Shown here one piece after another: positions 1 to 10,004 of a stretch of DNA of 64,000 nucleotides; position 1 is the first letter of the stretch, and each line of letters starts with the position of its first letter. The notes beneath the pieces were generated by a model, which saw nothing but the letters and a program-made list of their open reading frames with translations, was not told the DNA's origin and made no database searches. This DNA is from Globodera rostochiensis (taxonomy: Eukaryota; Nematoda; Chromadorea; Rhabditida; Heteroderidae): the NCBI GenBank assembly GCA_018350325.1, contig JAEVLN010000017.1, positions 310,001 through 374,000 on the forward strand, in the 5' to 3' direction. The translations under genes and the position numbers were made by a program.

Positions 1-680
1 AAAAGCAAGCGAAAGTGTAGGAGAATGGGGGTGTGAGCTGTGAGCGTGAGCCCTGTGCCAAATAGAAAGCGCCAGTCTTTTACATAAAACAATTCTTCCG
101 AAAATTATTCACTCATAAAATTGGTATTACTTGGCCAATACTTCGCATTTTTTTGCTTTTAATTTCGCGCTCAGAGAACGGAATTGTTCGTGCCGGCTCC
201 CGATGTCGAGGTCCCCAAATCCAGTTAATCTCGACCGGATCCGATCCCGATCCGGACGCACCAACATTTTTTTAATTCAACTAAATCCCCGACGAATTTC
301 GAAATTTTTTGTGAATAGCCTATACATATGAAGTTGATTTGTGATGAGTTGTTAGTCTTCCTACTCGTCCTCCTTATATGTACAGAGTATGTGCATTCAT
401 TTGCCCTGCCCGCTTCCCCCCCCCCCTCACACATTGCCACCCTCCCAGCGCTTGAAAAAAGCAAGAATAAAATAATCGATTTTGGTCGTCCTTTTCATTC
501 CATTATCGCATTTGTATTTCATCGGCATAGGTATGGTGTGTAAATGCAATTTCGGCAAAATCTTTTTGAGACCATATGCCTTTTTACTGAACCGGAAGTT
601 TGGCGCCGCCCGTTTTGGCGCAAGTCATAACTTAGTCATTAGCTAAGCAAATCAATTAAATCGGTATTACGTATCCCAAA

Positions 681-1890
681 GGGCTATCGGACATTTCGCC
701 CATTGGACATTTCGCCCAGTAACGAAAAAACGGACGTTTCGCCCATAGGACATTTCGCCCATCGCTCGCCCATTGAATGATTCAGATCCGAATAAAAATA
801 CTACCAATCGATTCCTCTCGTCGAGCTGATTAGGAATCCGCAAAAAGTTTACGCCGGGAGTCTCTATGAATAAAGTTATGAGCCAACAAAAGTTTGCAAA
901 AATGGGTTGTCATTGTGTTTTTTGCGGGTCCGGTCAGTTCGGCGCAGCCGGTTCGGCGCGGTTTTTCGGCGCCGTCCCGTTTTGGCGCCGGCCAGTTCGG
1001 CGCCGCTGGTAATTTGGACATTTTGGCGCGTACAAATTTTAATTTCAAAAAATCACTTCAATCCTAGTTCCTAATGTTTTTGCGTGCATCCAAGACTTTT
1101 TGCTAACTGCGTCTGACCAAGTGCTTCTCCTCATAAAAATTTCGGTTGATTTTGAAAAAAATTAATTTCTAAAATTATTCGAATTTGGGTCCGATGTTTG
1201 AAATTGGGTCGGGGTGGAGTCAGATTCGGATATACGACGCCGAACTTTTAGAAATATCTTTTTAAACTTTTTTCAAAAAAAAATTTGATCGGGGTTCGAT
1301 ATTAGCTAAATCCAAGCTTCCATTCTTGTTCTACGCATACTTTTACCTAGAAAACATCCACTTAAATTTTAAAAAAATTTTTCCGTTGGGGGCCGCAATA
1401 TTTAATGATTGTCGATTATCCGTTAATAAAACAGCTTTTAAGCCTAGGCCTAAGCTAGCTTAGGTTTAGGTCTAAGCCTAAGCTTATTTAGGCTTTTGCA
1501 ATTAAAATGTGCATAACGGCGCCAAAATGTCCAAATTACCAGCGGCGCCGAACTGGTCGCGCCGAACTGGCCGGCGCCAAAACGGGACGGCGCCAAAACG
1601 GGACGGCGCCGAACCGACCGCGCCGAACCGTCGCCGAACTGACCCCGACCGGTTTTTTGAGCTTGTTTTGATAATTTATTGAATTTTTTTGAGGCATTAG
1701 CCAAATTATTCAACATTAGCTTAATTTCTTTTCCATCCATCTAAATACAATACTTTAAAAGCTTTTATTAAATGTGGGCGAAATTTATGCGTGAAACGTC
1801 CGTTTTTTCACTACTGGGCGAAACGTCCGTTTTTTCGTTACTGGGCGAAATGTCCAATGGGTAAAATGTCTATGGGCGAAACGTCCGGAC
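681..1890. mobile_element. Foldback/MITE-like element with tandem-word ends (GGACATTTCGCCC type)
   Basis: The left end (about 681-765) repeats the word GGACATTTCGCCC with variants such as GGACGTTTCGCCC. The right end (about 1767-1890) carries the same words inverted (GGGCGAAACGTCC, GGGCGAAATGTCC). The spacer AGTAACGAAAAAACGGACG also recurs inverted on the right. This gives long inverted ends built from short direct repeats, the architecture of foldback elements. No coding potential is visible inside. A second inverted-repeat element (926-1650) sits within it, and 782-850 matches an arm of the foldback at 34.97-35.78 kb. No convincing target-site duplication was seen, so exact ends are approximate. 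Confidence 0.7.
926..1650. mobile_element. Nested inverted-repeat element with GGCGCCGAACTGG-type words
   Basis: The left end (926-1027) contains CAGTTCGGCGC, GGCGCCGTCCCGTTTTGGCG and CCAGCGGCGCC-type words, and the right end (1508-1650) carries them inverted as GGCGCCGAACTGG and GGCGCCAAAACGGGAC. Both arms also share TGGTAATTTGGACATTTTGG in opposite orientation. The core near 1412-1497 (GATTATCCGTTAATA followed by AGCTTTTAAGCCTAGG and CTAAGCTAGCTTAGG) is related, in opposite orientation, to the core of the element at 5928-6570. That element has completely different terminal words. No ORF is supported. An isolated GGCGCC-type fragment lies at about 600-625. Confidence 0.7.
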
Positions 1891-2125
1891 ATCCCAGACA
1901 ACTCGTCCAGGCGACATTTCGTCCATAAAGACAAAAAACGACATTTTGCCCACAAGCAAAAATACGTAATTTCGTCGCTTTCCGAAAATTTTTTTTAAAA
2001 AAATGCAATAAAAACAAAATGTGCACCCTTAAAAATCAAAATTCGAAGGGCGTAGCCAGGATTTTTTTTCGGGGGGGGGGGGGGGTTGCCCCTGCCTTTC
2101 AAAGCCGAGAAAATGATGTTTCTAG

Positions 2126-2733
2126 GGTAATAGTGCAGAACATTGGTCCCACAAAAAAAAGGGGTTTAAGAGGGTTTAACGCGATTGTGAGAAGTACTCG
2201 AGGGTTATCGAGGTCGCTGATCACGGATATGACATCAGATTTATCATATGACATCGTCTAATCTTTGATTTCAACATCTAAGATTTTTTTTAAAAATCAA
2301 AAAATTTTCAAAGTTGCTCAAAGGGTGTTTCTAGGGGTACTCGGGCCCATAGAATCCGGATCTGACCCTTTTTGTTGTAGTTGTGTGCTTTTTTTGAATG
2401 TTGTTGAAGCCAAAATTAATTTTTGAAAATTTTTTAATTTTTTGGAAAAGTGTTCGATTTCGGTTCCGGGGTTCGAATTGGTCGAAATGGAGCTCAGCTT
2501 CGAATTCTACGCCCCCGAGTACCCCTAGAAACACCCTTTGAGCAACTTTGAAAATTTTTTGATTTTTAAAAAAAATCTTAGATGTTGAAATCAAAGATTA
2601 GACGATGTCATATGATAAATCTGATGTCATATCCGTGATCAGCGACCTCGATAACCCTCGAGTACTTCTCACAATCGCGTTAAACCCTCTTAAACCCCCT
2701 TTTTTTGTGGGACCAATGTTCTGCACTATTACC
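2126..2733. mobile_element. 608-bp MITE with ~220-bp inverted repeats and 8-bp target duplication
   Basis: The element starts GGTAATAGTGCAGAACATTG and ends with the exact inverse, flanked on both sides by GTTTCTAG (2118-2125 and 2734-2741), an 8-bp target-site duplication. The inverted arms run about 2126-2347 and 2510-2733 and are nearly identical. Both include the stretch GCTGATCACGGATATGACAT and the run TCTAGGGGTACTCGGG. The roughly 160-bp centre has no protein-coding signal, so this is non-autonomous. The arm is related to the inner arm of the larger foldback at 40.7-41.85 kb. Sequence to the right (2750-2880) belongs to another dispersed repeat, also seen at 54.78-54.91 kb. Confidence 0.88.
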
Positions 2734-3060
2734 GTTTCTAGGGTATGTTCTGGGCTTAGAATCCGATTCTGACCTCCATAGTCGACTGGTTTGAACCCCG
2801 TACCCGAATTCGAACAATTTTCGAAATTTCCAAAAATTATTTTGGCCTCAATCATTCAAAAAGCATGAATCGATCAATCTTTGCTTTTTTCGTGTAACTT
2901 AAGGTTTTTTAAATGATATTGAGGCCAAAATTTAATTTTTATGTTTGACCACCCAGAGGCCTTTTTTAATCAGATTATCACGTTTTTCAGGAGAGAGAGA
3001 TATTTTTTCGCTTTCAATTTCGCATCTTTTCATTTTATTTTTATTTTGGTCCATTTACCG

Positions 3061-5733
3061 ATGAGCAATTCGGTTGACGGAGAAGAGAGGCCGAAGGGGG
3101 TGATGGATTTCACGCCGCTTCTGTTGGAGGGGGGCGGTGGGGAAAGCTCTCGCGGATCGCCATCCGTTGACAGAATCATCGAAGAAGCAAAGTCGGGCTC
3201 TGAGTTGAAATCGTCCGGAATGGACGACTATTACCAGATGGGCTGGTACATGTTCATCGTGTGTCTGCTCTCTCAAATGTTGCTGCTCGTTGAGGTCGGA
3301 AGTTTTTAAAAAATAGCAAATATGTACCTTTTTGGTGATCTGGGGAAGTATTTTCCAGGTGGGTGATCTTTTGTTCATGACATTTGCCGGTGCAGCGCCA
3401 ACAATAGAGTCTTGTGGCACAATGAATTTTACTTCGGCGATGAAAGCCGAAGAGCGGTGCAACTGGCTTACTGAAGTGTGGGCAAATGAAACGGAGTAAA
3501 TTGCACAAATTGGCAGAAAAAATTCTGATTAAATATTCCAGAATCGAAAAATACAACTGCACACGGACTTCGATAACAAAGGAGCAGCTCAAATTTCAGT
3601 TCAAATCTGTCAATGTGGACTTTGATGAGCTTTATTGGTTGCGTTTACTCGTTAAAACCACTTTAATATACCATCATCCGCCAGAAAAAGTCTTTCATTT
3701 TGGGTTTCGTGTAATGGTTGTGTTCGTTCCCCATGAACCATTTTTGTAGGGGTCAAATTTGAGTTATTTTCAACATTCAATATCTCGGCGAATGAGTACA
3801 AAACAAACTTTTCTACCGTTTTGATGGCATTTTATAGATAAATGAAAAATTTTCCGAAAATAAAATTTTCTACATTCTTCCAGCAAAACGAAGTCGGTGA
3901 AGTTGAGCATTTCCGTGCAGATGGTCGGCATCATCCCCGGCTCCTTCATCTTCGGATGGCTCAGCGACTCTTACGGCCGTCGTCCGGCGATGTTGAGTGC
4001 TTTAGTGTGCTGGATCTTCTCGATGGTGGCCGCTTCATTTGCCCAATCATTGGAGATGTTCACTGTGCTCCGCTTCATCGTCTGCTTTTTCAACGCGGGC
4101 ATCGCCGTCACTTTGATCGTGTTCACCTCCGAATTGTACCCTAAAAAACAGCGCTTCTGTCTGATGAATTTGATCACTTGGGTACGCACTATTGCCGAAA
4201 TGTGTGTTTGGACGCAGGGGGAGGGGTCAATAAAGCTTTTATCGATCTAAAAAATCGCTAGAGACACATGGCAGTCGACTGGCTTGTTCATGTTTTGCGA
4301 AATTATTTTCCTGGGTGAGTGCTGACCAAATGTTTTAGGCGCCCAATTACATTCTCTTTGGCATCATCGGCTACTTCTGCAACGAATGGCGTCTTCTTCA
4401 GCGTGTATTGGCCGTGTTCGCATTGCCGTGCATTGGACTCATCATTTTCCTCAGCGAATCGCCACGCTTTCTGATCAGTGCGCGCAAAATGGAGGAGGCG
4501 AAAAAGGCCATTCTCCGAATGCATAAATTTGACGGTGACTAAACATTTCACATAGTTAATTAAACAATATTTGGAGGATTAAGTCCGTTTTTATTATTTA
4601 GGCCGTCCTTGTGACGAGAAATTGTTGGATGAACATCTTCAGAGGGAACTTGATCAAATGCTGCAACTTTCCGTGACTCGAAGGAATTACAATTACGTGA
4701 GTTTCCAGCATCGTAAATACTCAACAGGCACAAACATATTTTGTATAACTTACGGAGAATTCGCTCAAATGAAAAAGTCATTTGTTCAATCGTAGACAAA
4801 AAGGTTTGGCACAATTAGATGGTTAACATGAAGTAAGCTGTGCGGTTCCAACTGTAATTATAGAATTGCTGATTCTGAATCAAATGCCAAAAAATGCATC
4901 CCGATTTTAGATTGTTATTGATGTTTACACTATTTAAGTTCCATCTCTTCTACGATTGGAAGTTCGCCGTGTATACGATGTCGGTGTCGTTCAGTTTGCT
5001 CGTGGTCACTCTGATCACCTACTCCCTCATGTACAACATGGACAAATTATCCGGCGATATCTTTATGAACATGATTCTGACGGGTACGTTCAAGTACATG
5101 ATGAACTTGGCCATTGCCTTCGCCGACCTCCAATTCAAATGGTTGGGCCGCAAACTGGCGCATTTGATCTCGGAAGTGCTCGTCATCGTGGCACTTGGAC
5201 TTTATGTGATAATGCATCTGACAGGTCGGAATTTTTTTTCTTTTTGATAGTCATATTTGTTTAGGCTCTGATGTCAAATTGCCGTTTTTGGCCAACGGAT
5301 CATTGATCGCTGTAGTGGGCTTTTGTGGGGTTTTGTTCAATGCGGACAAATTGGCCGGGAGTGAGCTGTTTCCCACCGGAGTGCGCAACTTGTCCTGCTC
5401 TTTTGGCCAAATCTGCAGCAGAATTGGCGTCGTGGGCGCTCCGATCATTTTCTTTTTGGTCTGTTTGCCAATTAAAAGGGATCCGTTCGCATTAATTTCA
5501 CTTCAGAAGGACGTGTGCGTTTACGAAATCTGTTCCACCTTCCCACATTTTACTTTGATCACTTTGGCTTTTGTCGACGCGATTTTCTTCCAAGTAAAAA
5601 ATGACCTCGAAAAATCAGAGAATTTCAAAAATTCGAATTTAAGTTTGCTGTCCGCGAAACGAAGGGGCGTCCGATGTTAACGGAGTTTCCCAGCAAACAA
5701 AAACAACGTGAAGAGGACATCAATGATCACTGA
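3061..5733 (+). CDS. Major facilitator superfamily transporter, SLC22 (organic ion transporter)-like
   Basis: Multi-exon plus-strand gene for a polytopic plasma-membrane transporter. The ATG at 3061 opens a hydrophilic N-terminus followed by TM1 (GWYMFIVCLLSQMLLL). Exons near 3357-3475 encode an extracellular loop with cysteines. The exon from about 3884 carries the MFS signature FGWLSDSYGRRP, and 4050-4180 continues TM4-5. The exon at 4339-4540 encodes ESPRFLISARKMEEAKKA, matching the SLC22 PESPRWL region. Exons near 4602-4696, 4911-5224, 5265-5460 and onward give the remaining helices. The final exon reads RETKGRPM, the SLC22 C-terminal motif, then stops at 5731-5733. The substrate cannot be read from sequence. 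The exon between about 3475 and 3884 is unresolved. An upstream in-frame ATG at 2941 lies in repeat-like sequence and was not chosen. Confidence 0.88.
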
Positions 5734-5927
5734 CATTTTGTCTTTTGTTGTGTCGTTTTTTATAGCAATTCCCATTAATCTTTTTTTTTTGTTGTTTTTT
5801 TATTTGATTTGGGTAAAAATTAATTCATTCTTCGAAATGGGGGGGGGGGTTAAAGAACGTAAAAGCAAAAAGGGTTCTTGAAGGGATTATTGTATGAAGA
5901 CGAGCAAAAAGCCCTCAACAATGAGTA

Positions 5928-6570
5928 GGGTCAACTCCGTCTGGCCAACTCCGTCTGGGCCAATTCCGTCTTGGGGCCAACTCCGTCTCAGCCATTAATT
6001 TTTTTTTCAAGATTTTGGACCGTGTTTAAATCGAGAAACATGAAAAAGGCCCCGTTTTATCGAATTTTAAATCAAACCTAAAGAAGCATTTTAGGATTTT
6101 GGCACAAATATGTGTTTCTAGACCTTGTGCACTTTTTATTCATAAAGGCCTAAATGAGGTTAGGCTCAGGCCTAAACCTAAGCTAGCTTAGACCTAGGCT
6201 TAAGCTTAGGCTTAAAAGCTATTCTATTAACGGATAATCTGCTATTGTGCCGGATTAAACTTTTCTAGTTACTTATATTACCCCCAGCCAAAAGGAAGTA
6301 GAGTTGGCAGGGATCGGATTTTTGGGAAAACCCGGGACTGTGAAACCCGGGATGACCAGCATCGCAAACCGAGGCGGGATTTTAACTTTTCGAAACCCGG
6401 GATCGGGATTCTAAAAATCGGGATAATCCCGACCGATCCCGGCCAACTCTAAAAGGAAGTATCGAAAATTTAATGGCTGAGACGGAGTTGGCCCAGACGG
6501 AGTTGGCTCAGACGGAGTTGGCCCCAAGACGGAGTTGGCCAGACGGAGTTGGCTCAGACGGAGTTGGATC
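5928..6570. mobile_element. Inverted-repeat element with GGCCAACTCCGTCT tandem-word ends
   Basis: The left end (5928-5992) repeats CAACTCCGTCTGG with GGCC/GGGCC spacers. The right end (about 6470-6570) carries five or six copies of the inverse, AGACGGAGTTGGC. The flanking TTAATTTTTTTT and AAAATTTAATGGCTGAG segments are also inverted. The core (about 6145-6247) is an AT-rich sequence with CCTAAGCTAGCTTAGG-like palindromes, related to the core of the element at 926-1650. A separate 151-bp MITE has inserted into it at 6300-6450. No coding capacity is seen. No clear target duplication was found at the outer ends. Confidence 0.75.
6300..6450. mobile_element. 151-bp MITE nested in the 5928-6570 element, 10-bp target duplication
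   Basis: Terminal inverted repeats AGAGTTGGCAGGGATCGG and CCGATCCCGGCCAACTCT bound a short element rich in AAACCCGGGAT motifs. The flanks are AAAAGGAAGT on each side (6290-6299 and 6451-6460), a perfect 10-bp target-site duplication. Duplications of 9-11 bp are typical of Mutator-like elements, so a non-autonomous MULE is the likeliest class, though no transposase is present. A fragment with the same terminus lies at 46249-46290. Confidence 0.85.
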
Positions 6571-6604
6571 TCTTCCCCATGGATAGATGTCCTCAATTTT
6601 GCAC

Positions 6605-6780
6605 ATTTTCCCCCGTCCCCCCCCCCCCCGCGGCGTCTATCCCTTCCCCCCCCCCCTCGCCCCGCGGCGTTCCCCCCCCCCCCTCGCCCCGCGGCGTCTA
6701 TCCCCCCCCCTCTCTGTCCGTGTTTCGTAAGTTGCTATCCACCATTAAATCATTGAACTCTTCTAACATCCCCCCCCCCA
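6605..6780. repeat. C-tract tandem array with CTCGCCCCGCGGCGT unit
   Basis: Runs of 8-13 C alternate with CGCGGCGTCTATCCC and CTCGCCCCGCGGCGT, giving three or more imperfect copies. The two overlapping open frames that cross it encode only proline/serine low complexity. It ends about 140 bases before the innexin start codon, so it lies in the likely promoter or 5' UTR of that gene. Confidence 0.7.
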
Positions 6781-6922
6781 ATAGATTTTTCCACAATTTC
6801 AATTCTGTCCCTGCGACGCACAAAGTTTTATTGTCTCCATAAAAACGTCTCTCAAAATAGCAAATATAATTTTATAAAATGTTTTAACATTTCTGTTCAT
6901 AAAGTAACCGCCCCACTTCAAA

Positions 6923-8737
6923 ATGGCCGGCCTTGCTGCATTAAACGTTCTCAGTGCTGTCCAACGGCACGTCCGCCCTCGGCACGACGATGATTTTGTG
7001 GATCGTCTTCATTATGTTATGGCACCTGCCGTCCTTCTGTCTTTCGCCGGTCTGCACGGGCTCAAGCAGTACTTTGGCAGGCCCATCGAGGTGATCCATC
7101 ATTGATCAAAAAAAACGGAGAATATGTACATTGAACCGAGTTTGGAAGAGCTGATCGGTGATAATCCAATCTAAAAAAAGTTGTTCAGTGTTGGCCACCA
7201 GCGGAGATGGTTCGAAAACAGTGGCTTAATTACATCCACGGCTTTTGTTTCGTGGAGGACACGTACTTTGTCGGCTTCAACGAACACTTTCCCATTCGTC
7301 GAGTCGACCACGACCAACGCCAATTGCATTACTATCAGTTGGGGCTTAAATCCGATCAAATTTAAATAAAAAACGCCTTTTCGTCAGATGGATCCCTTTT
7401 GTGCTGATGTCCCAAGTGCTTCTGCTCATTTTGCCCAAAATGCTTTGGTTTTTGTTTATCCAAAAAAACGGCAAGCGCTTTTCGTTTTCATTGTTTTCAG
7501 ATTCCTTTCGATTTTTGGCAATTTCAGGCTTCAGCTTCAGTTATTTTCTGAACAGATTGGTGAGGGTACAAAAGGAAGACGGAAAAGCCATTAGCCGAGA
7601 AGCAGTGCGACTCGCAAGGGACAGACGGGACCGTCTCTGTTTCCGCAAGGGATTGGCCTTGGACTTGGCCTTACCGACAGAGGACGGTAAATTTAGCAAA
7701 ATAAATAATAGAAAATTAATTAAAATAATTAAAATTCTCAACAAAAAAGTTTGATGCCTTTTTAGGCGTTCAATCGTTGCACAAAACTTCTTTTTGGACC
7801 GAATTTGCTTGGCGACTGGACGACCAAAAGCTTACCCTTGGCTATTTGGCCTTCAAAGTCGCCAATCTCGCCAGTGTTCTGCTCCAACTCCATTTGCTGA
7901 ATTTCGTAAAAATTGGGCCTAAAAGGAAAATAATGAAAAAAGACTTTTCAGTATTTTGGGGCTGACGCGGGATACTCTCTTTGGGGGCTGAATATGCTCG
8001 GCGATCTGACAGCCGGGCGCGACTGGCGCGAATCGGGTCTCTTCCCGAGGGTAAATATTTGCGTTTTTCGGTCATTCTCAAAGTTTGACATGTTTAGATT
8101 AGAGAAAGGACCGATCGAGATTCTCGATTGAACGGTTGAGATATTTCGAGATTCTCGATCGAAATCTCGATCGGTCTTCAAGTCCTTTCTCTGGTTTAGA
8201 TAGCTTTTTGCGATTTGCAAATCCGCCCTCCTCAACGTGAGATGCAACCGGTTCGATACACTTTCCAATGTTTGCTGAACATGAACATGATCAACGAGAA
8301 GGTCGGCGTGGAACTTGCGGACTCGGACTTTCAACGCTTTTCTGATCGTTTAAGATTTTTCTGTTTATTTGGTTTGCACTGCTTGCGTTGGCCGTTGTGG
8401 GCTGCTTCAATTTGGCACTTTGGCTTTATCGATGTGTCAGTTGGCGGTCCGCTGAGCAGTTCATTCGAGATGAGCTCGTAACCTTTTTTATTTACTTTTA
8501 ATTACAAAAATTCACGCCGCGTAAAAATTTCAGCTCAAACTCCGAAAAGACAGCGAAATTTTCAAAGGATCGGATAATTTTCGTGGTTTTGTGAGGGACA
8601 GTTTGGGCCGGGATACCGTCACGCTTCTTCACATTGTCAAAGCCAATTGCCTTCCTTTAACTTCGGCAAAAATGATCGGACAACTTTGGCACTATCACAA
8701 CAAAGGTCAGTCGAACTTCAATTTGCTTTGGGGGTAA
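6923..8737 (+). CDS. Innexin (invertebrate gap-junction channel protein)
   Basis: Innexins are four-pass membrane proteins that assemble into gap-junction channels. The ATG at 6923 gives an N-terminus with the family motif RHDDDFVDRL followed by TM1. The next exon (about 7190-7350) encodes extracellular loop 1 with CWPPAEM and GFCFVEDTYF, supplying two conserved cysteines. It ends in HYYQLG, and the exon from about 7388 continues into the TM2 motif (IPFVLMSQVLLLILPKMLWF). Later exons encode LTLGYLAFKVANLASVLLQL (TM3 region), loop 2 (AGRDWRESGLFPR, then FCDLQIR and QCLLNMNMINEK with two cysteines), TM4 near 8345-8470, and a cytoplasmic tail with DTVTLLHIVKANCLPL. Reading through the last exon gives a stop at 8735-8737. 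A short additional 3' exon is possible because GGT-CAG at 8705 could be a donor. A small palindromic insertion lies in the intron at 8101-8192. Confidence 0.92.
8101..8192. repeat. Perfect-ended palindrome inside an innexin intron
   Basis: AGAGAAAGGACCGATCGAGA at the left is mirrored at the right by TCTCGATCGGTCTTCAAGTCCTTTCTCT (ends). The middle holds repeated ATTCTCGATCGAA words. This folds as one long hairpin. Related CGAGATTCTCGATC words form the outer parts of the foldback at 34.87-35.89 kb, so it is probably a deletion derivative of that element. Confidence 0.7.
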
Positions 8738-10004
8738 CGACGGCTTCTTAGTTATTTAAAACCCTTTTAGGTCCAATTAAAATTGCAACAAAAAATCTCC
8801 AATTGAAAATGTGATTCAGGTCATTGATTCTAAATGTTGTTCATATGTAATTAATTTGTTATGCCAACCCATTTTAGGGTACATTGGTTTTAAGTCCGCT
8901 TCTGTTGGCGAATAAGTCCTTAAATGTTCGATGAACTTTGTTTTGTGGACGGACTGATGGGCGGACGTTTCAACCATCGATAAACAAAAATTGCGATTTT
9001 CGTTTATTTAAACTTACAGAGAAAATTCATTCACTCACTTTTGTCGTTTGGCCCAAAAACTTTAATTCTTTTCAATTTTCAAATTGTTACAATTTATTTC
9101 AATCAGATTAATCACGCCCAGGGAAACAAACAGCGCCATGTTCTCACATTATCCGTCTTTTTTTGTTTCTGTTTATTATTATTATATTAAAATATAAAAG
9201 CATTAATTAATTAATGCTTCAAATCTGCAATGAATGAATTATAAATATACATATTTGTTTAATTGATAAAGAGCATAAAATGTTCTTGCATTTGCGCAAA
9301 TGGTGAAAGATGGGATTTGCTGATTAAATTGAATGGTTAGCCTCGGCGGGTGGGCGTTTATGGATGGCTTTTAGTCATTCCAACTCGAGTTTGATCGGAG
9401 CTTTGAGTTGATCGGACTTTCGGGAACGGGAGGTCGACTCGCTTATGCCCACCCTTACGACCTAAAATTCTGGCGCTTTTTTTTGTTCGGAATATTTTTG
9501 GATCGATCACTTTGGACGTCAAATATTCGCGTTTTCCCAGCTGTCGGCTTGCCTCCGTTCCATTAATTCGAGCAGTTTCTGACAATTCTTTCGACCAAAA
9601 TTCCGTCACTGTGCTAATCAAATGTTTTTTTAATTATTGGAAATTCCAATAAAATTACAAAGTTTAATGTGCATTTTATTCCTTTAATTGGGTATTTGTT
9701 TATTCGCCCGAATGTTCCATTAAGTTCATATTTTACATTTTATTCAACAAATAATTGGCCCGGCTGGGGGGGGGGCGGTGGCCGAAAGATTTAATGTGAA
9801 TTCTGATTTTAATTCTAAATTAAAGTTCCTTTAAATTTTAATTTTAATTAGCATTTGTCACGCAAATTTTCTTCCCCGGAAGCAATGGAAAGTGTCGTTT
9901 TGCATGGCCAAAATTATAATAAAAAATGCCAATTTGGAAAAAGGGCCGTCACCCCACCGAATGTTTTGGGAAGGGGCGGCGGCGGATGCATTTTGGCAGC
10001 AAAA
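8738..10004. other. Intergenic region without a supported gene
   Basis: AT-rich sequence between the innexin and the sugar transporter. No open frame here shows family motifs. The last ~150 bases (9855-10004) are in frame with the transporter and could encode a longer N-terminus or a 5' exon. A short G-run is at 9767-9776. Confidence 0.5.

Noticed and set aside
2941..3060. Upstream in-frame ATG for the SLC22-like gene
   Set aside because: The added 40 residues are Phe-rich, lack conservation logic and lie next to dispersed repeat sequence; ATG at 3061 gives a normal hydrophilic N-terminus.
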